Source: Nitrospirota bacterium (lineage in GTDB: Bacteria > Nitrospirota > Nitrospiria > SBBL01 > Manganitrophaceae). From it: a DNA stretch of 5,418 nucleotides. Each line of letters begins with the position of its first letter. The stretch's first letter is position 1. The notes under the pieces were generated by a model. The model was not told the origin of the DNA and made no database searches. It worked only from the letters and a program-made list of their open reading frames with translations. The DNA lies in assembly GCA_023248505.1 (NCBI GenBank), contig JAHFEM010000173.1, forward strand, positions 1-5,418. The letters run 5' to 3'. The translations under genes and the position numbers were made by a program. This document shows, piece after piece, positions 1 through 5,133 of the stretch.

Positions 1-1
1 C

Positions 2-70
2 CTCGCGCACGGGGGCTGCCTGTTCGACTTGAAATGTCAGCCGATCTCCCAGCAGAGCTTCGGTTTTTAG
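2..70 (+). CDS. possible 3' end of a convergent plus-strand gene
   Basis: An open plus-strand frame enters from the left edge and ends in TAG at 68-70, giving 22 residues that end in SQQSFGF. It stops 37 bases before the sigma-factor stop codon on the other strand, which would be a normal convergent arrangement. I do not recognise a family in so short a tail. The other plus frame and the minus strand are also open here, so this may be noncoding. No clear intrinsic terminator is visible between 70 and 108. Confidence 0.18.
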   Translation, partial: LAHGGCLFDLKCQPISQQSFGF

Positions 71-107
71 CGCCGTGTTTCTTGCCCGATGGATGTGCGA
101 CGCCGGT

Positions 108-1361
108 TCAGTCCGACAGCTCGCTCAATCGTCGTTCGAGGAACCGCCGCTCCGGCCCCTGCTGCGTGAGGCCGAGCGCCCTTCGGTAAGCGGCGCGGGC
201 CTCTTCCGTTCTCCCCAGCCGGCGGCAGAGATCGGCCCTTGCCGAGTGCGCCAGGTGGTAATCTTGCAGATCGTCCTGCGCCAGGAGGGGGTCGATCAGA
301 GCGAGACCGGCTGCGGGGCCGTCGCGCATCGCCACCGCCACGGCGCGGTTCAGCTCGATCACCGGCGACGGCTCCACCCGCAGCAACACTTCATAGAGGC
401 CGACGATCTGGGCCCAGTCGGTTGTCTCGGCGTTGGGCGCTTCGGCATGGACCGCCGCGATCGCCGCCTGAAGGGAGTACGGGCCGAACCGGCGGGACGA
501 CAAAGCCCGCTCCACCAGGGTGATCCCCTCCGCAATCTGATCTCGATTCCAGAGCGAGCGGTCTTGATCCCCCAGCAGGATCAACTCACCGGTCGGTGAG
601 GCGCGCGTCGCGCGCCGGGATTCTTGCAGCAGCATCAGCGCCAGCAGCCCCATCGCTTCGGGCTCCGGCAGCAGCGCGATGAGGAGTTTCCCCAACCGGA
701 TCGCCTCGCCCGAGAGGTCGTGCCGGGTCAACGAGGCGCCCGACGACGCCGAGTAGCCCTCGTTGAAAACCAGATAGACGACCCGGAGGACGGCATCGAG
801 GCGATCGGGCAGATCGCGCTGCGACGGCGCTTGATAGGGGATGTGCGCATCCTGGATTTTTCTTTTGGCGCGCACGATCCTCTGGGCGACGGTCGGCGGC
901 GTGGTGAGGAAGGCGCGGGCGATCTCCTCCGTCGCCAGGCCGCAGACCTCCCGCAAGGTGAGCGCCGCCTGGGCTTCCGGAGAGAGGGCGGGGTGGCAGC
1001 AGGTGAAGATCAGACGCAGCCGGTCGTCCTCCACCGCCTCCTCGTTCCATCCAGAGGTATCGTTGGCGGCGGCCTCCAGCCGATTCACGATCTCCCCCAA
1101 CGACGCGTCGAACCGGGCGCGCCGGCGCATCGCATCGATCGCCTTGAAGCGGCCGGCCGAAATGAGCCAGGCCGCCGGATTCTTCGGGAGGCCGTCCCGC
1201 CGCCACTGCTCCACCGCCGCGATGAAGGCATCGTGCATCGCCTCTTCGGCCAGGTCGAAGTCGCCGAGCAGGCGGATAAGGGTGGCCAGGACGCGACGCG
1301 AGTCGGAGCGGTAGATGCCGTCGACGGTCTCGCGGATATCATCAGCTGTACCTTCGCTCAT
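108..1361 (-). CDS. ECF42-type RNA polymerase sigma factor with C-terminal extension (DUF6596 / TPR-like)
   Basis: A cytoplasmic extracytoplasmic-function sigma factor that directs RNA polymerase to its own regulon. Of 417 residues, about 16-82 are sigma region 2 (DFDLAEEAMHDAFIAAVEQW, then NPAAWLISAGRFKAIDAMRR). About 113-168 are region 4, with LRLIFTCCHPALSPEAQAAL and the helix-turn-helix GLATEEIARAFLTTPPTVAQ. Residues about 186-288 match the DUF6596 extension (VVYLVFNEGYSASSG, LLPEPEAMGLLALMLL), and about 290-417 are helical and TPR-like (ELNRAVAVAM, GRTEEARAAYRRALGL). This length and layout are typical of group ECF42, whose members sit beside DGPF/YCII genes and lack a classical anti-sigma factor; the extension is reported to matter for activity. 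It is the last gene of the DGPF-VOC operon, 89 bases after DGPF3. The ATG at 1361 has only a weak ribosome-binding site (GGGAAG). Autoregulation through the promoter near 3440 is inferred. Confidence 0.95.
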   Translation of the reverse strand: MSEGTADDIRETVDGIYRSDSRRVLATLIRLLGDFDLAEEAMHDAFIAAVEQWRRDGLPKNPAAWLISAGRFKAIDAMRRRARFDASLGEIVNRLEAAANDTSGWNEEAVEDDRLRLIFTCCHPALSPEAQAALTLREVCGLATEEIARAFLTTPPTVAQRIVRAKRKIQDAHIPYQAPSQRDLPDRLDAVLRVVYLVFNEGYSASSGASLTRHDLSGEAIRLGKLLIALLPEPEAMGLLALMLLQESRRATRASPTGELILLGDQDRSLWNRDQIAEGITLVERALSSRRFGPYSLQAAIAAVHAEAPNAETTDWAQIVGLYEVLLRVEPSPVIELNRAVAVAMRDGPAAGLALIDPLLAQDDLQDYHLAHSARADLCRRLGRTEEARAAYRRALGLTQQGPERRFLERRLSELSD

Positions 1362-1373
1362 CGATCGCTTCCC

Positions 1374-1456
1374 GGTTAGGAGTGAGGAATTACGAATGAG
1401 GAATCAAAAGAGGCGCTTCTCCAGGAACTGGATTCCTCATCCTCAGATTCCTAATC
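1374..1456. repeat. imperfect inverted repeat built from short TNAGGA-type units
   Basis: The left arm reads as consecutive 7-mers: GTTAGGA (1375-1381), GTGAGGA (1382-1388), ATTACGA (1389-1395) and ATGAGGA (1396-1402). The right arm (1431-1456), read on the minus strand, repeats the theme with GATTAGGAATC and GATGAGGAATC. The core ATGAGGAATC at 1396-1405 is perfectly complementary to 1431-1440, and the outer GGTTAGGA (1374-1381) pairs with 1449-1456 at 7 of 8 positions. The right arm includes the DGPF3 stop codon. No T-run follows the stem on the minus strand, so it is not a standard intrinsic terminator. It could fold in the mRNA ahead of the sigma gene, or be a small dispersed repeat. Confidence 0.7.
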
Positions 1457-1810
1457 GACCTCCTGAAAGTCGATCGCGCGAACCTCGACCGAGCCGCCCA
1501 ATGGGAGGGTCGGGATCCGGTTCGCAATGGCGATCGCTTCGTCGAGGTCGTTACACTCGATCAGATGATAGCCGCCGAGCTGCTCTTTGGTTTCGGCGAA
1601 AGGGCCGTCGGTCATCGCCGGGTTGCCGTTCTTTTTTCGAATCGTCACGGCGGTCGCGCTCGGCTTCAGCTTGGCGCCGGCCTGGAGGTGGCCGCTCTTC
1701 GCCAGGTCTTGCAGCAAGGTATGGTATTTCTGCATCACCTTGTCCCGCTCCGCTTCCGGAATCTTTTCCCACTTTACTTCATCGAAGCAACACATCAGCA
1801 GATATTGCAT
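1451..1810 (-). CDS. DGPF domain (YCII-related) protein 3
   Basis: A 119-residue small cytoplasmic protein of the YCII-related/DGPF family (dimeric ferredoxin-like alpha/beta fold; activity not established). The signature TDGPFAETKEQLGGYHLIE lies at about residues 67-85, followed by the usual helix DLDEAIAIANRIP and a final strand GSVEVRAI. The frame is open to an ATG at 1858, but the real start is most likely the internal ATG at 1810. It has AAGGAG seven bases upstream and yields the family-typical N-terminus MQYLLMCCFDE, whereas the upstream ATG adds 16 residues without similarity. It immediately precedes the ECF42 sigma gene, the classic position for a DGPF gene. It is closer to DGPF2 than to DGPF1. 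Confidence 0.92.
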   Translation of the reverse strand: MQYLLMCCFDEVKWEKIPEAERDKVMQKYHTLLQDLAKSGHLQAGAKLKPSATAVTIRKKNGNPAMTDGPFAETKEQLGGYHLIECNDLDEAIAIANRIPTLPLGGSVEVRAIDFQEVD

Positions 1811-1816
1811 TCCGTT

Positions 1817-1822
1817 CTCCTT
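1817..1822 (-). promoter_or_regulatory. ribosome binding site deciding the DGPF3 start
   Basis: AAGGAG on the minus strand, six bases before the ATG at 1810. It favours the 119-residue protein over the longer open frame beginning at 1858, which has only GGAGA directly touching its ATG. Confidence 0.75.
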
Positions 1823-1927
1823 ATGGAAGGTCACAAACCGGAACTTTGAATCCGCCATTCTCCGCCGGCATTTAATTTTTTATCAGGAGAGGAGACGATC
1901 GGCTCCCCGCGCGTTCACGATTCGGAT

Positions 1928-2028
1928 TCAAAGCGGTGTGACCCGGTCGATTTTATCACCTTCGATCGGCCGATTCAATTTCTTGAGATCGCGAACCATA
2001 AAAACGGGGTGACTTTTTGCGATGGCAT
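1928..2028 (-). pseudogene. remnant of a second VOC-type gene (5' end only)
   Basis: Part of the 254-base gap between the VOC gene and DGPF3. A good ribosome-binding site (AAGGAG, 2040-2035) precedes an ATG at 2028 that encodes MPSQKVTPFLWFAISRN and then stops at 1975. The beginning, K-V/I-T-P-F-L-W-F, is how PhnB-like VOC proteins usually start, and such genes are common partners of DGPF/ECF42 operons. In the overlapping frame, from ATG 1999 to the TGA at 1928, lies MVRDLKKLNRPIEGDKIDRV plus three more residues. This resembles another common VOC opening, so a one-base slip in the TTTTT run may join the two. No catalytic residues or fold-sized body remain. The assignment rests on about ten residues; a genuine short leader peptide is the alternative. 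The rest of the gap (1811-1927) shows nothing recognisable. Confidence 0.4.
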
Positions 2029-2064
2029 CTCAATCTCCTTCGTGGCGGATCATTTCTTGGAGGA

Positions 2065-2445
2065 TTATTTCTTTGCCTTTTCCCAGAGGGTGATGGCGTT
2101 TCCTTCCGGATCGGTGAAGTCGGCCATAAAGCCCCACTCTCCAATGGCATGTTTGGGGGTCGCGATCTTCCCGCCGGCCTTCTCGATCGCCTGAAGGGTC
2201 TTGTCGATCGATTCGGTCTCCACGCCAAGCGACGGCTGGTCGTTTTTGGATTTTCGTTTGTAGAAACCGCCGTTGATGCCGCCGAGCTCGGTCGGATTTT
2301 GATCTTCATCGATCGCCGTTGTAAACGCCATCGCCCCGTTGTCCTCCCAGAGCGCCACCTTCCAATCGAAGACGGTCTCATAAAATGTTTTTGCTTTGTT
2401 CATATCCGAAGCGGGAATTTCAAAAAAGACCACTTTGTTCTTCAT
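2065..2445 (-). CDS. VOC family protein (glyoxalase / bleomycin-resistance fold)
   Basis: A 126-residue single-domain-pair vicinal-oxygen-chelate protein, presumably cytoplasmic. The N-terminal half has the family pattern FFEIPASDMNKAKTFYETVF (residues 7-26), and the C-terminal half has IGEWGFMADFTDPEGNAITL (101-120) ending in LWE. Glu9 and Glu122 occupy places where VOC enzymes often carry metal ligands, but I cannot tell whether it is an enzyme (glyoxalase, dioxygenase, conjugating enzyme) or a binding protein. The start is supported by AGGAGG seven bases upstream. It lies 63 bases after DGPF2 in the same direction, so it is probably co-transcribed with the DGPF genes. VOC genes are frequent cargo of ECF42 operons, suggesting a role in handling a small reactive or toxic compound; this is inference. 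Confidence 0.9.
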   Translation of the reverse strand: MKNKVVFFEIPASDMNKAKTFYETVFDWKVALWEDNGAMAFTTAIDEDQNPTELGGINGGFYKRKSKNDQPSLGVETESIDKTLQAIEKAGGKIATPKHAIGEWGFMADFTDPEGNAITLWEKAKK

Positions 2446-2508
2446 GATGGATCCTCCTCTGTGGGTGATTGTTCAGTTTGCTTAATAGGGTCTCGAATGA
2501 CACCGTTC

Positions 2509-2889
2509 TTATGGAGCGTCCCGATAGCGGCCGTTTTCTTTCAGCGCTTCCTCGATCGGCCGGACCTCGATGCTTCCCAGTCGCGCCGACGGCCATCGGG
2601 AGGCCACCTGGATCGCCTCGTTCAGGTCCCGCGCCTCGATCAGGAAAAAGCCGCCGAGCTGTTCTTTGGTTTCGGCGAAGGGGCCGTCGGTAATCGAGAC
2701 CTTGCCGTTCCGGACCCGGACAGTGCTGGCGGTCTGAGTGCTTTGGAGCGCCTCCGCGGAGACCATCCGGCCTTTGTTGCGGAGTTCCTCGACGTAGGCG
2801 AGGGTCTCCCGCCGGAGGAGGTCCCACTCGCTCCTGGAAAGAATGTTGAGCTTGTTCTCTTCTTCATAGGCGAGACAGAGATATTTCAT
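2509..2889 (-). CDS. DGPF domain (YCII-related) protein 2
   Basis: A 126-residue YCII-related protein starting MKYLCLAYEEENK, the usual first beta strand of the group. The signature ITDGPFAETKEQLGGFFLIE is at about residues 66-85, then ARDLNEAIQVASRWPSA and the last strand GSIEVRPI. The start codon has AAGGAGG four bases upstream. It follows DGPF1 by only 18 bases, so the two are surely one transcript. The protein shares the 13-residue block DGPFAETKEQLGG with DGPF3, and the DNA of that block is nearly identical (40 of 42 bases), pointing to a shared duplication. It has Val33 in YVEELRNKG where DGPF1 has a histidine. The C-terminal tail (KENGRYRDAP) is longer than in DGPF3. Molecular function is unknown. 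Confidence 0.93.
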   Translation of the reverse strand: MKYLCLAYEEENKLNILSRSEWDLLRRETLAYVEELRNKGRMVSAEALQSTQTASTVRVRNGKVSITDGPFAETKEQLGGFFLIEARDLNEAIQVASRWPSARLGSIEVRPIEEALKENGRYRDAP

Positions 2890-2907
2890 CGTTCCTCCTT
2901 GGCTGCT

Positions 2908-3318
2908 TTACTTCGGAAGGTCCATTTTCTGGAACCGCTCCACCGCTTCGCTGGGGGCGAAGTCTTCCAGCTCGAAAAACCGGCGCACCTCGATCTCCGC
3001 CTCCGTCCCTTCGCCGTGCGGATTGGGGTAGCGTTTGGCCCACGCGATCGCCTCTTCCTTCGAATTCACCCGGATGATCGTATAGCCGGCGATCAGCTCC
3101 TTCGCCTCGGTGAACGGTCCGTCGACGACGGTCCGCTTGGCTCCGGAATATTTGACCTTGAAGCCTTTTGAGCTGGCCTGCGGCCCGGAGGCGTCGACGA
3201 GGATTCCGGCCTTCGCCAGCTCCTCGTGGTAGGCCGCCATGGCGGCAATCAGCTTCTCCTCCGGCATCACGCCGGCTTCGCTCTCTTTGCTGGCCTTCAC
3301 AATGATCATGTATCGCAT
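2908..3318 (-). CDS. DGPF domain (YCII-related, YciI-type) protein 1
   Basis: First gene of the operon: 136 residues beginning MRYMIIVKASKESEAGVMPE, a common opening of YciI-type DGPF proteins. The helix AAYHEELAKAG (His31) corresponds to the region in which YciI proteins carry a conserved histidine, and the signature VDGPFTEAKELIAGYTIIRV spans about residues 65-84. It is followed by KEEAIAWAKRYPNPHGEGTE and a last strand EIEVRRFFE. It is the most divergent of the three DGPF proteins here and is a typical variant rather than a recent copy. Its ribosome-binding site is very strong (AAAAGGAGG, 3334-3326). The probable ECF42 promoter lies about 100 bases upstream, so this gene should be the first and best-expressed product of the regulon. 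Activity is unproven; peroxide or small-molecule handling is only a guess. Confidence 0.93.
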   Translation of the reverse strand: MRYMIIVKASKESEAGVMPEEKLIAAMAAYHEELAKAGILVDASGPQASSKGFKVKYSGAKRTVVDGPFTEAKELIAGYTIIRVNSKEEAIAWAKRYPNPHGEGTEAEIEVRRFFELEDFAPSEAVERFQKMDLPK

Positions 3319-3416
3319 TTTCGTTCCTCCTTTTGGCTTGGGGTTTGGGGTGGAGCCTGACCTCCGGATTGTTTCGACCGGGGAAAGGGCCTCGGCTCCA
3401 CCGTCTACATGAGATA

Positions 3417-3442
3417 GTCGTTCGGGGACTCCAAAATCGACA
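3417..3442 (-). promoter_or_regulatory. probable ECF42-dependent promoter of the DGPF-VOC-sigma operon
   Basis: On the minus strand TGTCGA (3442-3437) is followed by a 16-base spacer and CGAC (3420-3417). This matches the bipartite ECF42 motif as I recall it from work on Streptomyces (TGTCGA at -35 and CGA/TC at -10). It lies in the right place and orientation, about 100 bases before the DGPF1 start, and I found no second copy with correct spacing ahead of the other genes. It implies a positive loop, since the sigma factor is the last gene of the transcript. The consensus is from memory. Confidence 0.6.
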
Positions 3443-3464
3443 TGGAATTAAAAAATTTTATAAT
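3437..3464 (+). promoter_or_regulatory. candidate divergent sigma70 promoter
   Basis: On the plus strand TCGACA (3437-3442; five of six to TTGACA), a 16-base spacer and a perfect TATAAT (3459-3464) form a near-consensus housekeeping promoter, with a start site expected near 3471. Its -35 box is the reverse complement of the ECF42 -35 box, so two polymerases could not bind together. The transcript would head into the intergenic region and the 3' end of the DUF1302 gene in antisense. A chance TATAAT in an AT-rich stretch remains possible. Confidence 0.35.
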
Positions 3465-3804
3465 GGGGGGATATCTTAGGGCAAGTCGCCGGAGTGGGTT
3501 ACGATTACAGAGAAATAATCCTATCGAAGTAATCGTGAATGAAGGAGGGCGCTCTGAGTTGAGCGTCAGAAAAATAGTCAAGGTGGGCACGATGAATTCG
3601 GCGCATTTACGCTTTCGATGTCGTTCTAAGGTGTGCCGGGCGCCATCGCCTCCGTTGCGGCTGGCGGTATCGCAAGGGAAGTGATCAGCAGCGGAAAAAG
3701 AGTTGCGGGAATTCTAAGAACAACACCCACTCTGCCATGCAGTGGATTGAGCCGGTCCGCTCCGTCCGGGGCGGATGCATGCTCGAATATTTTTCCGGAC
3801 GTGA
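3443..3804. other. intergenic region without a convincing gene
   Basis: Some 360 bases between the operon promoter and the DUF1302 stop codon. The part from about 3445 to 3620 is clearly more AT-rich than the neighbouring genes, and no GATC occurs between 3309 and 3682, unlike the rest of the window. The side next to the DUF1302 gene has two competing GC-rich stems, 3764-3769 with 3795-3800 and 3756-3760 with 3771-3775. Neither has a T-run on the minus strand, so I do not call a terminator. Open frames on either strand lack family features. The best is a doubtful plus-strand TTG frame, 3559-3684 (41 basic residues), with AAGGAGG ten bases upstream. Confidence 0.6.
3501..3567 (+). repeat. two adjacent hairpin-forming inverted repeats
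   Basis: ACGATTAC (3501-3508) is perfectly complementary to GTAATCGT (3529-3536), with a 20-base loop. A second stem, GGCGCTC (3548-3554) with GAGCGTC (3561-3567), has a six-base loop and one G-U pair. Both lie just downstream of the candidate plus-strand promoter. Neither is followed by a T-run on either strand, so terminator activity is not indicated; a structured leader or small RNA is possible. Confidence 0.4.
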
Positions 3805-5133
3805 TTAAAACCCCCAGCGAAGCTCGACATACGCCGTCGAGTTTGATCGCAGGTAACCGAAAAAAGAGCGTTGCTCCCCCCGGAACAGATCGGCTCCGAT
3901 GACCCCTTTCCATCGATCGCTGAAGGCATAGGTCACCTTCGGGCGAAGGGCATAGTCGTGCCTGGGAAAGAAAAGAACTCCGACCACCTCACCTTCCAGG
4001 GTCTGGTTCCACCACTGATTGCTGATTCGAAGCGAGACTCCCTGTTGGACCCGCTCGATCTGATTCGTAATCACCGCCTGCTGAATCGCGACCTCCCGTT
4101 GCAGCGGATCGAGAATCTCTTCCGGATTCCGGTACTGAGTGACCAGGTGAAAAATATATTGGAGATTGATATTCAAAGATTCCAGAAAGGTTCGGTCTCC
4201 TCCCGCGACCAGGAAAAAGAACGGATTCTTGATCTCGGGATCCTCCCCCTGTTTATCCTCCGTAAAAGTGTAGGCCGCTTCACCCCGAAGCCCGAACCGT
4301 CCCACGGTCGTGGCGGCGTCGGCGCCGATCACGTCGATCGGATGGTGCTCCAGAACCAGTTTAATCGAAGGGGGATGAGAGGGATCAATCGTAATATCGG
4401 GAAAGAGGTCAAAACCGTGAAAGTAAGAGAAGGACCAATCAACGGTCCCCCCCGTCTGCTCCATTTTGAAGGCCCACTGGCGAGTCCCTCCTTCGGGTCG
4501 CCGCTCGGAAAAAAAGAGGGGCGGCGGGGGAGAACGAAGGGGAATGCGATCCGGTTCAAAACGGGGAAGCCAGAGGGCGGTGAACGAAAACGGACCGGTG
4601 AAATAGGTCCCCTTGACGGCGAGGGTTCCCAAACGTTGATCATCATCGTCGGGGACCAGGAGGGTAAAATCTCGCGGGGTCAGGTTATCGGTGGGATTGA
4701 TCCGATCGGCCCGCCCCCAGACGATAATCTGCTGCCCGATCCGCAGATCGACCGGTCCGGTGCTCAGATCGATATATCCCTCCCGCAGATGAACATCGAG
4801 ATCGGCGTCGCCGGAAAGGCGGCCGATCCAGCCGTCGAAGTGAAGCGCGCTGTTCGGCCAGAGGTTCGGCGCCCCCTTCAGCCAGAGAGAGCCGGTCGGG
4901 ATATTCTTCTCATCGTCGAGCATCCGGGAGGAGCTCCAGAACCCCCCCCGGATCGAGCCGGTCAATCCAAGCTGTTCACGGAGCCGTTCTACCGGCCCGC
5001 CCGATAGCTCATCCGATCCTCCGTCGGGCGGCGAGACCGCTTCCTCCTCCGGTGGCGAGGCGGGCTCCTGGCCGCGCGCGGCGATCGGAAAAAGCAAAAT
5101 AATGAAGAGAAGCGTCCAGCCGAACCGCCTCAT
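3805..5133 (-). CDS. DUF1302-type outer-membrane beta-barrel protein
   Basis: A 442-residue outer-membrane protein. Residues 1 to about 21 form a signal peptide (MRRFGWTLLFIILLFPIAAR), followed by an acidic, proline-rich linker to about 45. The mature part shows the DUF1302 hallmark: LREGYIDLSTGPVDLRIGQQ, then WGRADRINPTDNLTPRDF at about 139-156, then a conserved DDDDQR and WLPRFEPDRIPL. The rest alternates short amphipathic strands and ends YVELRWGF, with the terminal aromatic residue that marks barrel proteins for BAM insertion. The length is normal for the family. Its ATG overlaps the TGA of the upstream LolA-like gene by four bases (ATGA), so translation is probably coupled. Genes of this type are commonly found with RND/MMPL-like transporters and LolA-like proteins, suggesting transport of a hydrophobic molecule across the envelope. 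Substrate and activity are unknown. Confidence 0.85.
   Translation of the reverse strand: MRRFGWTLLFIILLFPIAARGQEPASPPEEEAVSPPDGGSDELSGGPVERLREQLGLTGSIRGGFWSSSRMLDDEKNIPTGSLWLKGAPNLWPNSALHFDGWIGRLSGDADLDVHLREGYIDLSTGPVDLRIGQQIIVWGRADRINPTDNLTPRDFTLLVPDDDDQRLGTLAVKGTYFTGPFSFTALWLPRFEPDRIPLRSPPPPLFFSERRPEGGTRQWAFKMEQTGGTVDWSFSYFHGFDLFPDITIDPSHPPSIKLVLEHHPIDVIGADAATTVGRFGLRGEAAYTFTEDKQGEDPEIKNPFFFLVAGGDRTFLESLNINLQYIFHLVTQYRNPEEILDPLQREVAIQQAVITNQIERVQQGVSLRISNQWWNQTLEGEVVGVLFFPRHDYALRPKVTYAFSDRWKGVIGADLFRGEQRSFFGYLRSNSTAYVELRWGF

Noticed and set aside
624..1379. A 251-codon plus-strand open frame over the sigma-factor gene
   Set aside because: It is rich in Arg, Gln and Gly with no domain, and is fully explained as the complement of the ECF42 coding sequence.
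1811..1858. A longer DGPF3 starting at the ATG at 1858
   Set aside because: The extra 16 residues are unlike the family, and that ATG has no properly spaced ribosome-binding site; the ATG at 1810 has one.
2203..2210. A second TGTCGA on the plus strand inside the VOC gene, and TGTCGA on the minus strand at 3829-3824
   Set aside because: Neither has CGA at a 15-17 base spacing, and both lie inside coding sequence away from a suitable gene start.
2017..3171. A 384-codon plus-strand open frame lying antisense over the VOC, DGPF2 and DGPF1 genes
   Set aside because: It has no ribosome-binding site and no recognisable family. Its sequence simply mirrors the conserved DGPF motifs on the other strand; GC-rich codon usage keeps the frame open.
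3405..3590. A 61-codon minus-strand frame across the operon promoter
   Set aside because: It has no ribosome-binding site and no family signal, and it overlaps the promoter region.
3756..3800. Intrinsic terminator after the DUF1302 gene
   Set aside because: Two GC-rich stems can be drawn, but neither is followed by a T-run on the minus strand.
3871..5007. A 378-codon plus-strand open frame antisense to the DUF1302 gene
   Set aside because: It lacks a signal peptide or domain pattern, whereas the minus frame has a signal peptide, the DUF1302 motif and a barrel C-terminus.
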